From contig CM052360.1 in NCBI GenBank assembly GCA_028551475.1, forward strand, positions 16,418,501 through 16,482,500: 64,000 nucleotides of DNA, written 5' to 3'. The translations under genes were made by a program, and so were the position numbers. The notes under the pieces are model-generated. The model did not search any database. It saw only the letters and a list, made by a program, of their open reading frames with translations, and had not been told where the DNA came from. Positions 24,170 through 34,470 of this stretch are shown piece by piece. Source of the DNA: Casuarina equisetifolia (lineage: Eukaryota > Streptophyta > Magnoliopsida > Fagales > Casuarinaceae). Within the stretch, counting starts at the first letter, position 1, and each line of letters begins with the position of its first letter.

Positions 24170-25207
24170 CAAAAGCAGGCCATCTTTTGAAAAGTTCGAC
24201 GTCCAGTTGGTGCCATCTTCAACTTCCTTGGAACGATGCTTGCCAAACAAGCTTCGTCAAATCTCATGACGCTCATCTTCAACAATGGACAAGATGTTGT
24301 GCATCAGCAATGACGTTCTAGGGGCTCGTCTTGGATTTTTATTTTTTTATTTTTATTTTTATTTTTTTTGTATGAATACGTGATAAGAATTTGTTCTTTT
24401 CTGTGACTCCATATATGACGAAAGGAGTAACGATGAGTACAAACAACACATCTAATTTTTATATCACTTTCGAAATTCAGATTTTTTTATCGCCCAAATC
24501 AACAAGATCAGTAAGGCTCTAAACGACAATCATCTTCTATTCTCTTTGATAATCCTGTCCATTCACTTTTAGATGTAGTTCATTTGTGCATCTCGTAGGT
24601 GCCTAACAATCGCTCACGAATTCTGTTATTCATCAAAATTTATATCAAGCCTAACGAATTTTGAAAATATTATTTCATAATATGTTTTGAACTATAAACT
24701 TGAAAAATATTAATATTCATAATAGGTCATATTAAAAAATTTTGTTTTGGACTTACCAACACAGCTGTTTGCCTTAGGAAAAATAAAATTACTTACTCAA
24801 TAAATATTTAGAAAAAAATTCCTAGCTATTTTTTAATAAGAATTATTTGACTACTTCTATTTTATGTAGAAGGTCACATGATTATAATTTTTTTTTTGAA
24901 AAAAAATCAGTTACTTAAACTTACTACTATTCTATTAAAAGTAATTATTTTATCAAAATAATTTAATTTTGTTAATACTGAAAAATACTTTTCATTGAAG
25001 AAAATATTTTTTTAAAGGTGCTTTTAGAAATAAATTTTCAAATTGTTTTAGAAATTAGTTTCGTTTCTTCTGTATAGGGCATTAACATTGTACAATTAAA
25101 ATAGTTTATTTGATAACTTGAAAAAGGTATGAAACTAAACTTATAAATACTTTTAAACATGACCCTAATTTTTCTAAAATTTAGTGATGAGAAAGTTCAA
25201 TTTTAAA
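24170..25207. other. Upstream flank of CYP72A copy 1, no gene
   Basis: AT-rich, with poly(T) and poly(A) runs. Collinear with unit 2 up to about 24865; from there to about 25180 the two units differ completely. Confidence 0.5.
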
Positions 25208-25224
25208 TTACTTGTCTATGATTA

Positions 25225-25323
25225 TTATGCTCATGCACATAGGGTCCGAATGAGAAATTGAAACCTTAACTAGTTGGACTCGCTGATTAAGGGGCTAACT
25301 TACCACTAAGCTAAGGGATTCCC
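25225..25323 (-). mobile_element. SINE-like tRNA-derived insertion, 99 bp, 17-bp TSD
   Basis: On the minus strand it starts GGGAATCCCTTAGCTTAGTG. It contains a full RNA polymerase III A box (TAGCTTAGTGG) and, about 45 nt on, a B-box-like GGTTTCAATTTC. It is flanked by TTACTTGTCTATGATTA (25208-25224) and TTACTTTTCTATGATTA (25324-25340), a 17-bp duplication with one mismatch. Unit 2 has one copy of this site at 54485-54501 and no insert. There is no clear cloverleaf, so it is not a tRNA gene. Confidence 0.78.
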
Positions 25324-25340
25324 TTACTTTTCTATGATTA

Positions 25341-26030
25341 CGTTATGCCCTAGATGACTTTTAGACCATTTAAATTCAACTTAATAGAAAACTTGGGATT
25401 GACTAATTTTTTTCTTTTATCTTCTATATACAACTTTATCAATGCAAATTTAGTATCCTTCAAGAATGAATCTAGTCTTTCTAGTCACACATTAAGGAAT
25501 GCTAACCTTTTATAGAAGAAATTAAAATATAGGCAAACAAGTTAAAGTTTCCATTCAATAGCTTTTGTAAGAGTTTCCCCTTTTTAGTGTTCATTAGACA
25601 TATTAAGAAGCCTTAAATTGCAAGAAGGAATTGGGATAAGAAATGAAGCAAACTTTCTACAAATTTTGATTTTGTCTCTCCACCTATTTCAACTCATTTA
25701 TCATGGTTTTAAAGAAGAACAAATATTATAGTTTAGTTGAAAGCAATTCAAATCTATAAGCATAAACAAAATAATCAAAATCTTAATGGAGAACTAGTTG
25801 CATAATTATAATGAGACTAAAAGTAACTAGTTGCAATCAATGTCTCAATAAATTTTGCTTTAATTCATAAAGTGACTTCCTTAATCAACAAACAAGTCTT
25901 TCTCTCTTATGACAAAGTCTTAGCGAAACCTTTATATATACTTCTAAAATATCACCACATAAGATACATTCTAAACTTTCCTTAGTCATTTTCAGTCCAA
26001 AACATGTCTTGCCTCCTTAGAAGGAGGACC
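25341..26030. other. Intergenic, collinear with unit 2
   Basis: Matches about 54502-55190. No gene or RNA is seen. Confidence 0.5.
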
Positions 26031-28190
26031 CTTTAGTGGACAACCACAATTGATGTTAGAAGAGTTATCAAAAAGTCTAATGGACATAACAAATGAAGAA
26101 CTAGTGAACAAATGACATACACAAGAAGTGTAATTTGATTAGAACATATATACAACATTCCAATACAAGTTTGACCCCCATGGTTCCTCATCATGCCCAC
26201 TCTCTTTGAAGTGTTGTTGAACTTTTTTCCCTTATAAGAGTTTCCCATCCCAGATGAACAAACTCCCATACAAATGTCTACCTAGTTATATATAGAAAAC
26301 CCTTCCATACAATTATTGCATTCAACATCCTCCTTCAATCACCTTAAGCTACCCCATTAATGTAGGGAGTCTCAGTTCTCATTTTCCATTAAGAGGGAAA
26401 GGTATTCTTTCTTTTCCTTGAGGCTAGTTTCAGTCCTAGCCTATTCCAACATGGGCTCTTGGTGTCTTCAATGAAGTATTTAAACTCGAACACTTTTTGA
26501 ATGGCCTTCTCATCCACGTGGTAGCCTTTAGCTGTAAGAGTTTTCTTATTTGTCACTTCTTCCATATGATTGTTCTTTATGGGTCCATGACTATTTCTTA
26601 AGCCCTTTGTTGCCATTCCAATCTATTTAACCAACGATCCATTTTGGTTTATAAGATTGCCTTCCAATGACTACCTACCATGCTAACATTAACTAACATA
26701 TACCCCTCGGCGAGTGCTAGCTTCATGGCATGTGACTCTTAGTGTTTTCCATACCCTCATTTGTCACACACCCATTTCTCCCATGAACAAGGTTGGCTTT
26801 ACCTTGATGGCTTCTAGTGCCCTTGCGATACTCATGTGCACTCTATGTGCCTACTAACCTCAATTGTATCATGAGCCTTGGTGTACCTACTCATTTCGTG
26901 TGTCTTTCACACACACACCTTTTCACAATGTCACCCTGAACTTTTTCTTTCCCAGGGCAACATTTGCTTTTTGGCTAGTAATGCTAGTAAAACATGTTAG
27001 GTGTTATACTAAAGGTAGGGCAATGACTAAGTGAAAATAAATCATTTTTGCTGTTAATGAGAACATCTTGTAGTAATCAAATCCCTCACACTAACTAAAT
27101 CCTTTGCCTACTAAATGACCTTCGTACTATTTGATACTATTTGCCTTATACTTGATTTTATAAATCCCTACGCACCTAGTAGCCTTACGACTCTATGGAA
27201 GTTAAACTAGATCCCATGTTTGACTATTTAGGTGCCTCTAATTCCTTTGCCATTAACATGACCCAATGGTTGTCCATAAGGGCTTGATAGTAGGTATTAG
27301 ACCCTTGTATCGCTTAAATGGAGGCAATGAAGTGGTGATAGTGTGGCTTATAACAATAAAAGGAAATAGACTAAGAAATGGGATCAATGTTAATAGTAGA
27401 AGCTAATGGTAAAGTAAAGCAAATGTAATCTATGCTTCAAAAAGAAGGTCTCATAGACCATCAAATAGGCATAGGGGATAGATCTAACATAAACTTAAAA
27501 AAGATGGTCTAGGGATGTGGCATCGTGTCTTTAGGGTGAAGATGGAGGTGAAAGATTTAGAATAGACTATGTTGGTGGCTTATATGGTAATTTTTTAAAA
27601 TCAATGAATAAGCTCATCAATTAGAACATGAATGGTGTTAGATGTGAGTTGATCTAAAGTGCCAAAAATGATGTTAGTGAGAAAGAAAATTCATAGAATA
27701 CTAAATTATGAATAACAAAAAATTTCCATTTGTGGTATTAAACAAATGGTAACCTTTAGCCACCATAGTTTTTGTCATATAATCAAAGAGCTTTTCTTCC
27801 AACCTACATGGTATCATGAGTTAACAATCTTGTTTTGTTTATTTTCATTAACCTTAACTTATAGTGCAATAGAAAAAGAGGATCTTGGTGAGTGTTTTTT
27901 CTTTTGAACTAACTCAATATCCTTAGTGACTATTTTTTTTTTTCTTTTGAACTCATTCAATGGCCTTGGCAATTATTTTTTCTTTCAAACTAATTCAATA
28001 GCCTTAATGACTTTTTTTTTACCAACTTAATGGCCTTGATGATTGTTTTTTCTTTTGAACTCATTCAATGGCCTCGATGATTGTTTTTTCTTTTGAACTC
28101 ATTCAATGGCCTTAATGGTTGTTCTTTCTTTTGAATTGATTCCAACTTATTTTCTTTTTCTTTTGACTATTAGAAATATCAATTCAACAA
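26031..28190 (-). mobile_element. Degenerate Copia remnant, minus strand (unit 1)
   Basis: The sequence is collinear with 55130-57400 in unit 2, where minus-strand Copia pol pieces are readable (integrase end, then reverse transcriptase start). In unit 1 the same frames are more broken. Open frames of 78 and 75 codons (26033-26269, 26389-26616) are conserved in position in unit 2 but carry stops around them and match no family I know. Confidence 0.6.
27901..28140. repeat. 38-bp minisatellite, about 6 copies
   Basis: Units of the type CTTTTGAACTCATTCAATGG followed by CCTYRATGAYTGTTTTTT start at 27901, 27944, 27982, 28052, 28090 and 28128. Unit 2 has about four copies from 57224. Confidence 0.85.
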
Positions 28191-28191
28191 A

Positions 28192-28480
28192 ATCTATTGA
28201 ATTTAATAACACAAATGTACAATAAGGCTTCAAATTTATAAGTAAGCAAAAGCATCTAAACTAGGAAAAAAAATTAAAACTATGAAAGCATGCTTAGATG
28301 CTTTCCTAGATTTAATTTGATTTCACTTCCAGTTTATAAGTAGGCTAAAGCATCTAAACTAGGAAATAAAATTAAAACAAGGAAAGCATAAAGTTTTAAT
28401 TTGATTTCCTAGCATAGATGCTTTAGCCTATTTATAAATTGGAAGCCCTATTGTACATTTGTGTTATGAAATTCATTAAT
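28192..28480. repeat. Inverted repeat / foldback element (unit 1)
   Basis: The left arm (about 28204-28280: AACACAAATGTACAATAAGG, then TTATAAGTAAGC and AAGCATCTAAACTAGG) is the reverse complement of the right arm (about 28392-28470: CCTAGCATAGATGCTTT, then TATTTATAAATT and CCCTATTGTACATTTGTGTT). A second partial copy of the inner arm lies between. It resembles a MITE hairpin. The related structure is at 57405-57690. Confidence 0.8.
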
Positions 28481-30599
28481 CAACCTAATTGCAAACCAAT
28501 AAGGGTTAGTGTGATTTAGAGAGTTTTCCAATTCTAGTAAGATAAGAGTAAACATAATTTGAGGAATTGATTCTTATCCGTTCCTATTGTGGTGATTGAA
28601 GGTGGAGGAAGATTTTTAGCATAAGTAATGAAGGTTGATGTGGATAAGTGATGACGATACATGTATGCCACATGGTGATGTTTTGGCATCTTTACTAACA
28701 TGGTAAACGCCAACCAGTTTGTTTTAGTATCTCCCCATAAACTTATGGGTTAGTATGAATAATAAGCTTGTCTTGAAAAGTCTTGAATAGTGTGAAGGAG
28801 AAACTTTTGGTAAGGATGTCAAGGGTTGGGTGGTTGGGGGTAATCTCACTTGTAAATCTTGTAGAAAGGCTTTAATCCAATTGATTTTGCAAATAGTATC
28901 ATAACACTTTTAAATTTGGCTTCAATGCTTGAGTAACCTACAATTTTTTACTTTTTGGAACTTTAAGAAATAATATTGGGTCTAAGGAAAATGTAGAAAC
29001 CACTAGCAAATCATTAATCATCTCGACCACTTGTCCATCCTACATTAGAGTATGCATTAAGGTTTCATGAGACATCCTTTGTTATTTAAATTCCATGTTG
29101 TGATGCATTAGCAAGAAAACAAAGAATGCCTATGATAAAGGTTTAATGGATTCTAATAAGGGCATGCTTGTATGGCATATTGTGTTTACGGCAAAAGTGA
29201 TATCATGCTTGGTGAGAATAAGATATAGAAGAGAAATAACAATACTTTGACAATGAGTATGATTGTAATATAGTTTGCTACCTATAATGGATGTACCATT
29301 GCACAAGGTGTTGATGCACTATAAGCTTTAACCAATTTGGCATGATGAATGATTTCGTATGCATGTTATGCTTGGGTGGAGGAAAAGCTTGGTTTTAGAA
29401 AATTGATCTTTAATTATAAGGAAATAATGTAAACATCCTAAATCCTTGATGTAAAATTAATTTTTAAGTTAGGAAAGTATTTTCGATAAGGAAGCATTTG
29501 GGTTTCTTGTGAAAATTATGCCATTCACATAAATTAAGATAAAAGCATTGCATGTGAGTTTGTGTAGTATAAAGAATGAGGAATTAACCTTATAAATAAT
29601 GAAACCACTTTGTTAAAGAAGGCCAAAACATCTAAACTAGGAAAAAAAATCCAAATAAACTCAATTACAAATCAATGAGAGTTGATGTGATTGAGAGAGT
29701 TTTTTAATTCTCATAGGATTGAAGTAAGCGTGATTTGAAAACTTGAATCCTATCATTTCCTATTATGGTGATTTAATTTAGAAAAGGATTTTTGGCATAG
29801 TCAATAAGGGTTGATATGGATAAGTGATAATGAAATGGGCTTGCAACATGGTGATGATTTGGAATCTTTGCTAATGGCAAACACTAATTGGCAAATAGGT
29901 TTTCTTTTTTTGATTGATTCCGTTTGGTTTTCTCTTTCTATTAATAATCATAACGCTTTTGCTCTCATTGCCAACTGATTTTATTTTTGCCTAGTTTTGT
30001 TTTCAATTGTTTTTAGCTGGTTTTTTGTTCTTGCTAATGATTCTTTATCTTTATTCTTGTTGGTTTTCAACATGAATTCTATGCAAGTTTTCCATTAGGT
30101 CTGCACCATTAGTTTAGTCAACTTGCATTAGGATTTTGCTATTATCTTTTCTAGGTCGATTATTTCATTTTGCTACCACATACCCTTGCTTGTTATTTTC
30201 AAACTTGTTATAAACTTAGTGGTTCACAATGTGAGCATTGAAAAATTCATGGACATAATTAGAAAGATTGTTGCATGATCAATAGATTTTTGTCAAGACA
30301 TCAGAATTATAAATGATTCTAATGCCAACTTAGCTTTAGCTAGTTCTAATCATGTGTTCATCAGTAAGATTGACAATTAGCGCTTCATAAACTTCCTTAA
30401 GGCAGCCTTCACTAAGGAGGTAAGTGCAGATATGGTAGATATTAATTGTTATTTCATAAAAGATAAGATACAAAGAGGACTCATTGTCACATGCCACATA
30501 CACACATTAAAGCAACCTGTAGCATTCTAACTAAAACCCTTAGTAGTAAACAATTAAAGAAGAACATGAACTAAGAAAGAGAAAAAGAAACAAAGAACG
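28481..30599 (-). mobile_element. Degenerate Copia RT/RNase H region and gag-like tail (unit 1)
   Basis: Collinear with 57690-60230. On the minus strand a reverse-transcriptase relic is visible near 29520-29560 (ILIYVNG, where active enzymes have YVDD). On the plus strand near 30190-30290 there is a broken copy of the gag zinc-knuckle segment that is open in unit 2 (59735-60016). Confidence 0.6.
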
Positions 30600-30613
30600 T
30601 AAAGTGAGAAAGA

Positions 30614-31414
30614 AGTATTAATGGAAGCTGCTGAGACCTATGCCGGTAGTACTGTTACTGCGGTTGAGGTCATGGTAGAATATGGTCTTAATGAGTTGAA
30701 ACAAGAAGAGTGTTGCCAACCCTGGAGCTGGAGATAATAAATTTTTAACTGAAGGTGAAGGTAATGAATGTATGGTAGAAGTTGCGGAGTTGAGCCAAAA
30801 TGTGTCAAGGATAAATGCAAGACCGCTAGAAATATCTCCTGCTTCCACAAAGATGGTTTATGGCGGAGACATTGCTGCTCTAGATGTTCAGACTCTAGAA
30901 CAGCAGTTAGAGTCACCAGAAAAAAGTAGTCTAGATGTAAAATTGGAGGAAGCAGATTTGTTGATCAGACAGGTGAATTCTCTAATGATCAAGGGAACAA
31001 AGTGCAAAACAAATCCGATACCAAGAACACACAAAAATCTGCTCAAAACTTGGAATATGAAAGAGAATACAACGAGAACCAAGAATGGTGACTTTACAAC
31101 AATGAAACCATTCGCAAAAAGACGCCCATTGAAGGATCAAAACAATAATTAATCCCTAGGTTCTAGTTTTGATTGTTGTAGAACTAGGAAGTAAATGAAC
31201 TTTGTATGTAGGACATCACATATCTCATGCAGATGCTTCTACACAGGGTGCTCGTTTCACAAGGTTTTTTTTTTTTAATTATTATGAGTGTAATGGTTAT
31301 GTCATGTTTTATAGGAACATTTGGGATTGTATGTTTCAATTTGTAAGCAATTTACTGCCTAAAGACTTAAAATTGAGAAGTTGCACATTTTCCATTTCTA
31401 AATAAATAAATAAA
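30614..31414 (+). pseudogene. Processed retrocopy of an unidentified gene, with 14-bp TSD
   Basis: The insert is flanked by TAAAGTGAGAAAGA at 30600-30613 and 31415-31428, and unit 2 has the empty site near 60255. It begins 7 bp before an ATG (30621), has no introns, and ends in an (AAAT)n-like tail just before the second repeat. These are marks of LINE-driven reverse transcription of an mRNA. The frame from 30621 (MEAAETYAGSTV...) stops at 30735-30737. A +1 shifted frame continues from about 30700 to 31152 and includes a 126-codon segment (MVEVAELSQNVSRIN... to PFAKRRPLKDQ). A single-base change near 30699-30702 would explain the shift. About 260 bp of apparent 3' UTR follow. I do not recognise the parent protein; it is hydrophilic, with an acidic middle and a basic C-terminus. 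Confidence 0.82.
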
Positions 31415-31428
31415 TAAAGTGAGAAAGA

Positions 31429-31715
31429 GATAAAGCCAACAAGTGTTTGGTGCAATCCTTCGTATTTTGCCTAGGCTATCAAGATTCTGATACATAGCCT
31501 TATATGAGCAAGAACACATGATTATACCTTAAAAAGTTACACTGTTACACATAAACTCTAAACCACAATCAATGTTGTTTGTTGGAGCTCAATTGAGTGC
31601 TAGTCAACACACCATGATGCCTAATATGTATGTGGATAAAGTTTGCATGCCTTGCTTCAAGGCCATGCATGTTACGCATGTGCTGTTAGGTGCAGTCAAC
31701 ACATTCCCATTCAAG
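31429..31715 (-). mobile_element. Truncated Copia LTR at the right end of unit 1
   Basis: Matches 60260-60546, the LTR of the minus-strand Copia element right of unit 2. The similarity stops abruptly after ATTCAAG at 31715, which is the right breakpoint of the duplication. Confidence 0.75.
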
Positions 31716-31774
31716 AAACTTCTTATGATAGCTAGAAAATTGTGCAACCATTTACGCATGACGAGACCACCCTA
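31716..31774. other. Junction filler between duplication units
   Basis: 59 bp that match neither the sequence after 60546 nor that before 3438. To the left lies Copia LTR; to the right, starting TGAAATATTACAAGGTCTTGG, lies PAP intron 5. Confidence 0.75.
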
Positions 31775-31886
31775 TGAAATATTACAAGGTCTTGGCTTAC
31801 GTAAAACTAAAGCTCTTTCAATTATATAACCATGTAACAGTAAAGCTATATCTTTTGAGTTAAACGCAGTTACTACAACTAAGAGC

Positions 31887-31975
31887 AAAAAAGTACTTAT
31901 TAAATGACGAAAGGTACTTGCAAAAAAGTACTTACTAAATGACGAAAAGTACTTACAAAAAAGTACTTACTATTA
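31887..31975. repeat. 34-bp tandem repeat at the lost exon 5 donor
   Basis: AAAAAAGTACTTAYTAAATG recurs at about 31887, 31922 and 31956. Each copy carries, on the minus strand, the GTAAGTACTT of the PAP exon 5 donor. In the intact gene the site occurs once (3581-3586). Confidence 0.75.
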
Positions 31976-33742
31976 CAATGATATGGGCTGGACCTCTCTT
32001 GATTGAGTTCCAAAACAGTGCAGCCCTGCCACTTGCTTCATATGGTGTATGATAGTGATGGCTATAAGGCAAAAAAGGTTTTGGTTGCCCCTGAGTGGTA
32101 AAAATTTTACTCTTTGTTCGAGTTTGTTCATTCATTTCCAAAACTTAGCTTAATTTGATGACTACTACTAAATTCAGGTATTTTTATGAGTTACTTAACA
32201 ACTGTGGTGCCTAACCAACTTCATGATTTCCTACCGTCCATATCCAAGGTTGATAAGCAACACTTCTCTCTCTGAGCCTCCCCCATGTATCCCAACTAAG
32301 GTTATTATGAAATGGATGGTCATCAGCGTAAGAGAGGTCCCCAAGGTACAACACTGCTTGTCCGTTTAAGGGTTGTTTTGATAATGAGTGATTGTGATAT
32401 TTGAGTCATAGGTCTGACCAAGATCCCCTGAAATTTGTCGTCAATATTGGGGTTCATAAATACAATTAATTGAAACTAGTGTAATCAGGATCCATACAGT
32501 TTTGGCAAGTATATCTAATGCTACTATATAACTTCAAATATAGTTTTCTCCTTTAAGAAACGGATAGATATAAATTTTTGTAGGGAAAAGTGCTCAAAGG
32601 AATCCTTTTTTTTTTTTTCAACTTTCTTGTTACTAGAGAATATGACATGAGTTAAGATATAAAGTCAATTATAACCATATCAATCAATTATCACTTTTTT
32701 CGCAATGATTTATAAAGGTGCTTAGCTGTTTAGGTTAGCTTAAATCAAATTATCAAAATCCTTAAATGATGGTATCCCTGAAGTTTGAATAGTTAAATAA
32801 ACCTAATAAACCCACATTATCTATACAAAATAGAGGCCTTACCTATGAGACCAAAGTTGTATGGGACATCAAGTCCAGGTGCAAGAGAAGTTACAAACCA
32901 AAATGTTTATGCATATTTTCCTTCCAAAAGCTTATAGTAATATTTGTTATTGAACTGTCCAAATAAAATAATAAATCAATGGAATTAGATTTCAAATTGC
33001 GTCATTTTTTAGTGGTATTATAAAAGTTATTTTAAGTCTCAGATTTGTGTTCTTAATATATGCAAACAACCATTTGCTTTCCCTTTAACTATTTTATTTA
33101 GATCCTACAGCAAATATCCAAAGGCCATATACTATCAATGTACTACTATTTAAATAGTTGTATCTTAGGAAGTTAAAAATTAAAAATTGATTCTACCTCC
33201 TAGTTGCTAACGTTGGCATGGTGAATGAATCCATAGGTATAGTATTTGTAGTTCACAATTTTGCTTTTTGCCCAGTGCACTTCATGGCAATTCTCTTTCC
33301 AATATTTCACCAATCTAGGACCTGGAGCAATAGGAGTAATCCATGACACAATCACAGCTATTCCAACATAGGCTCCTTGTGTAATATGAACCTACAATAA
33401 GGCCATTACATATGAGATATCAAAATATGATATTATTATAGATGAAACATGAACAGATTGATTAATATTTGATGGTTCCATTAGAAAAAAAGAAAAAAGA
33501 AAAAAGAAAAAAGAAAGAGCAAACAATGGGCAGGAGAGTTAGAATAACACCTGCTGAGGTGCATTTCTTCCCGGCGGAACGTAGTAGGTGAGATCATCAA
33601 TTGGCATATCTACGTCGCCTCCCGTAGCCGTCACTTAAGTGCTGGTTCTTCCCCCATAACACACCACTGCAACATTCAGAACTACACCTAAAACAAACAT
33701 AATCGCAACCAAAGTGTAAGAAGAAGAGGCCAGGAGACCCAT
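31976..33742 (-). pseudogene. Purple acid phosphatase pseudogene, exons 1-5 only
   Basis: Copy of the PAP gene at 2607-5397 made by the 28-kb duplication. Exons align at 33551-33742, 33197-33391, 32843-32955, 32199-32427 and 31976-32090. Lesions: exon 1 codon 36 TAT to TAA (33635-33637); exon 2 TTG to TAG (33200-33202) and a 6-bp loss; exon 3 CGA to TAA (32907-32909); exon 4 one-base deletion near 32369, TGG to TAG (32211-32213) and loss of the GT donor (GT to TT at 32197-32198); the end of exon 5 is missing. Exons 6-8, which carry three metal-binding histidines, were never included, because the duplication began in intron 5. No functional enzyme can be made. Confidence 0.93.
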
Positions 33743-33791
33743 CTTGATACTCTGTGAAGGCTGCACTGCTTTCAAGGGCCTCTTTATCTCG

Positions 33792-33798
33792 TATATAT
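33792..33798 (-). promoter_or_regulatory. TATA-like site before the PAP pseudogene
   Basis: TATATAT at the position that corresponds to the TATA box at 5447-5456. It is about 50 bp upstream of the dead ATG at 33742. Confidence 0.4.
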
Positions 33799-34319
33799 GT
33801 AATTATCAGGTCCATCTTTAGGAAGGTTCTAACCAACCTAGACGTATGCATTTCATCGTCGTGGCATATTCAAGATGCCTCTAGCAGAAAAGTCAGACCT
33901 TCTCGTTGGATAAGTCAGAACCCCAACACTTCAATCTAATTGGTAAAGGCAACCTGATTTCAATTTAAAATTTTTAATTAGTGCAAACAATGTGACTGGT
34001 TGATTAGACGTGGCTACCACTTCCTTTTTGGCTATGTTACTAACAGCACCTTCTTCCCGTGTAACAATTAAGTTTGTCTGTATTATGAGTTCTCTACTGA
34101 ATTCCAGAATTACAAACAAATATTCAGATGCAGACGGGACTAAGTTGGTAAAGGAAACTTTTTGTTTCCCTTACCCAAATTTCAGAGGTAGAAATAACCA
34201 TTGATTCTTACTGCACGTCTCCAGGATTCAGGGTCCTTCGTGAGGCGTTTAGTCCAGGCTCAAACTTTGAACTTGAAGAATGTTGTTCTAAGCAGTAATT
34301 CTTAGTCATGTCTTTAAAA

Positions 34320-34470
34320 AAAAAAATGTTTTCAGAAACAATCAAACGAATATACGTTTGAATTTTTATTAGATTACCCTCAAATTATATTTTTTAAAAA
34401 ATATGTTTTCAGATACAATCAAATGAATATAAGTTTGAATTTTTATTAGATTACCCTCAAATTATTTTAT
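34320..34470. repeat. Minisatellite, about 2 copies (unit 2 version)
   Basis: GTTTTCAGAAACAATCAAAC near 34328 and GTTTTCAGATACAATCAAAT near 34406. The spacing is about 78 bp because the GTTAGTCATGTCTTT part is missing. Confidence 0.8.

Noticed and set aside
25240..25320. tRNA gene on the minus strand
   Set aside because: A- and B-box-like motifs are present, but no acceptor stem or anticodon arm pairs, and the flanking 17-bp repeats show it is a retroposed insert.
26033..26616. Conserved minus-strand frames as a possible small gene pair
   Set aside because: Position is conserved in unit 2 (55135-55681), but so is all the surrounding TE sequence. There are stops between the frames, and I see no splice pattern or family.
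33486..33522. (AAAAAAG)n tract as a regulatory element
   Set aside because: A simple microsatellite in intron 1 of a pseudogene, absent from the intact gene.
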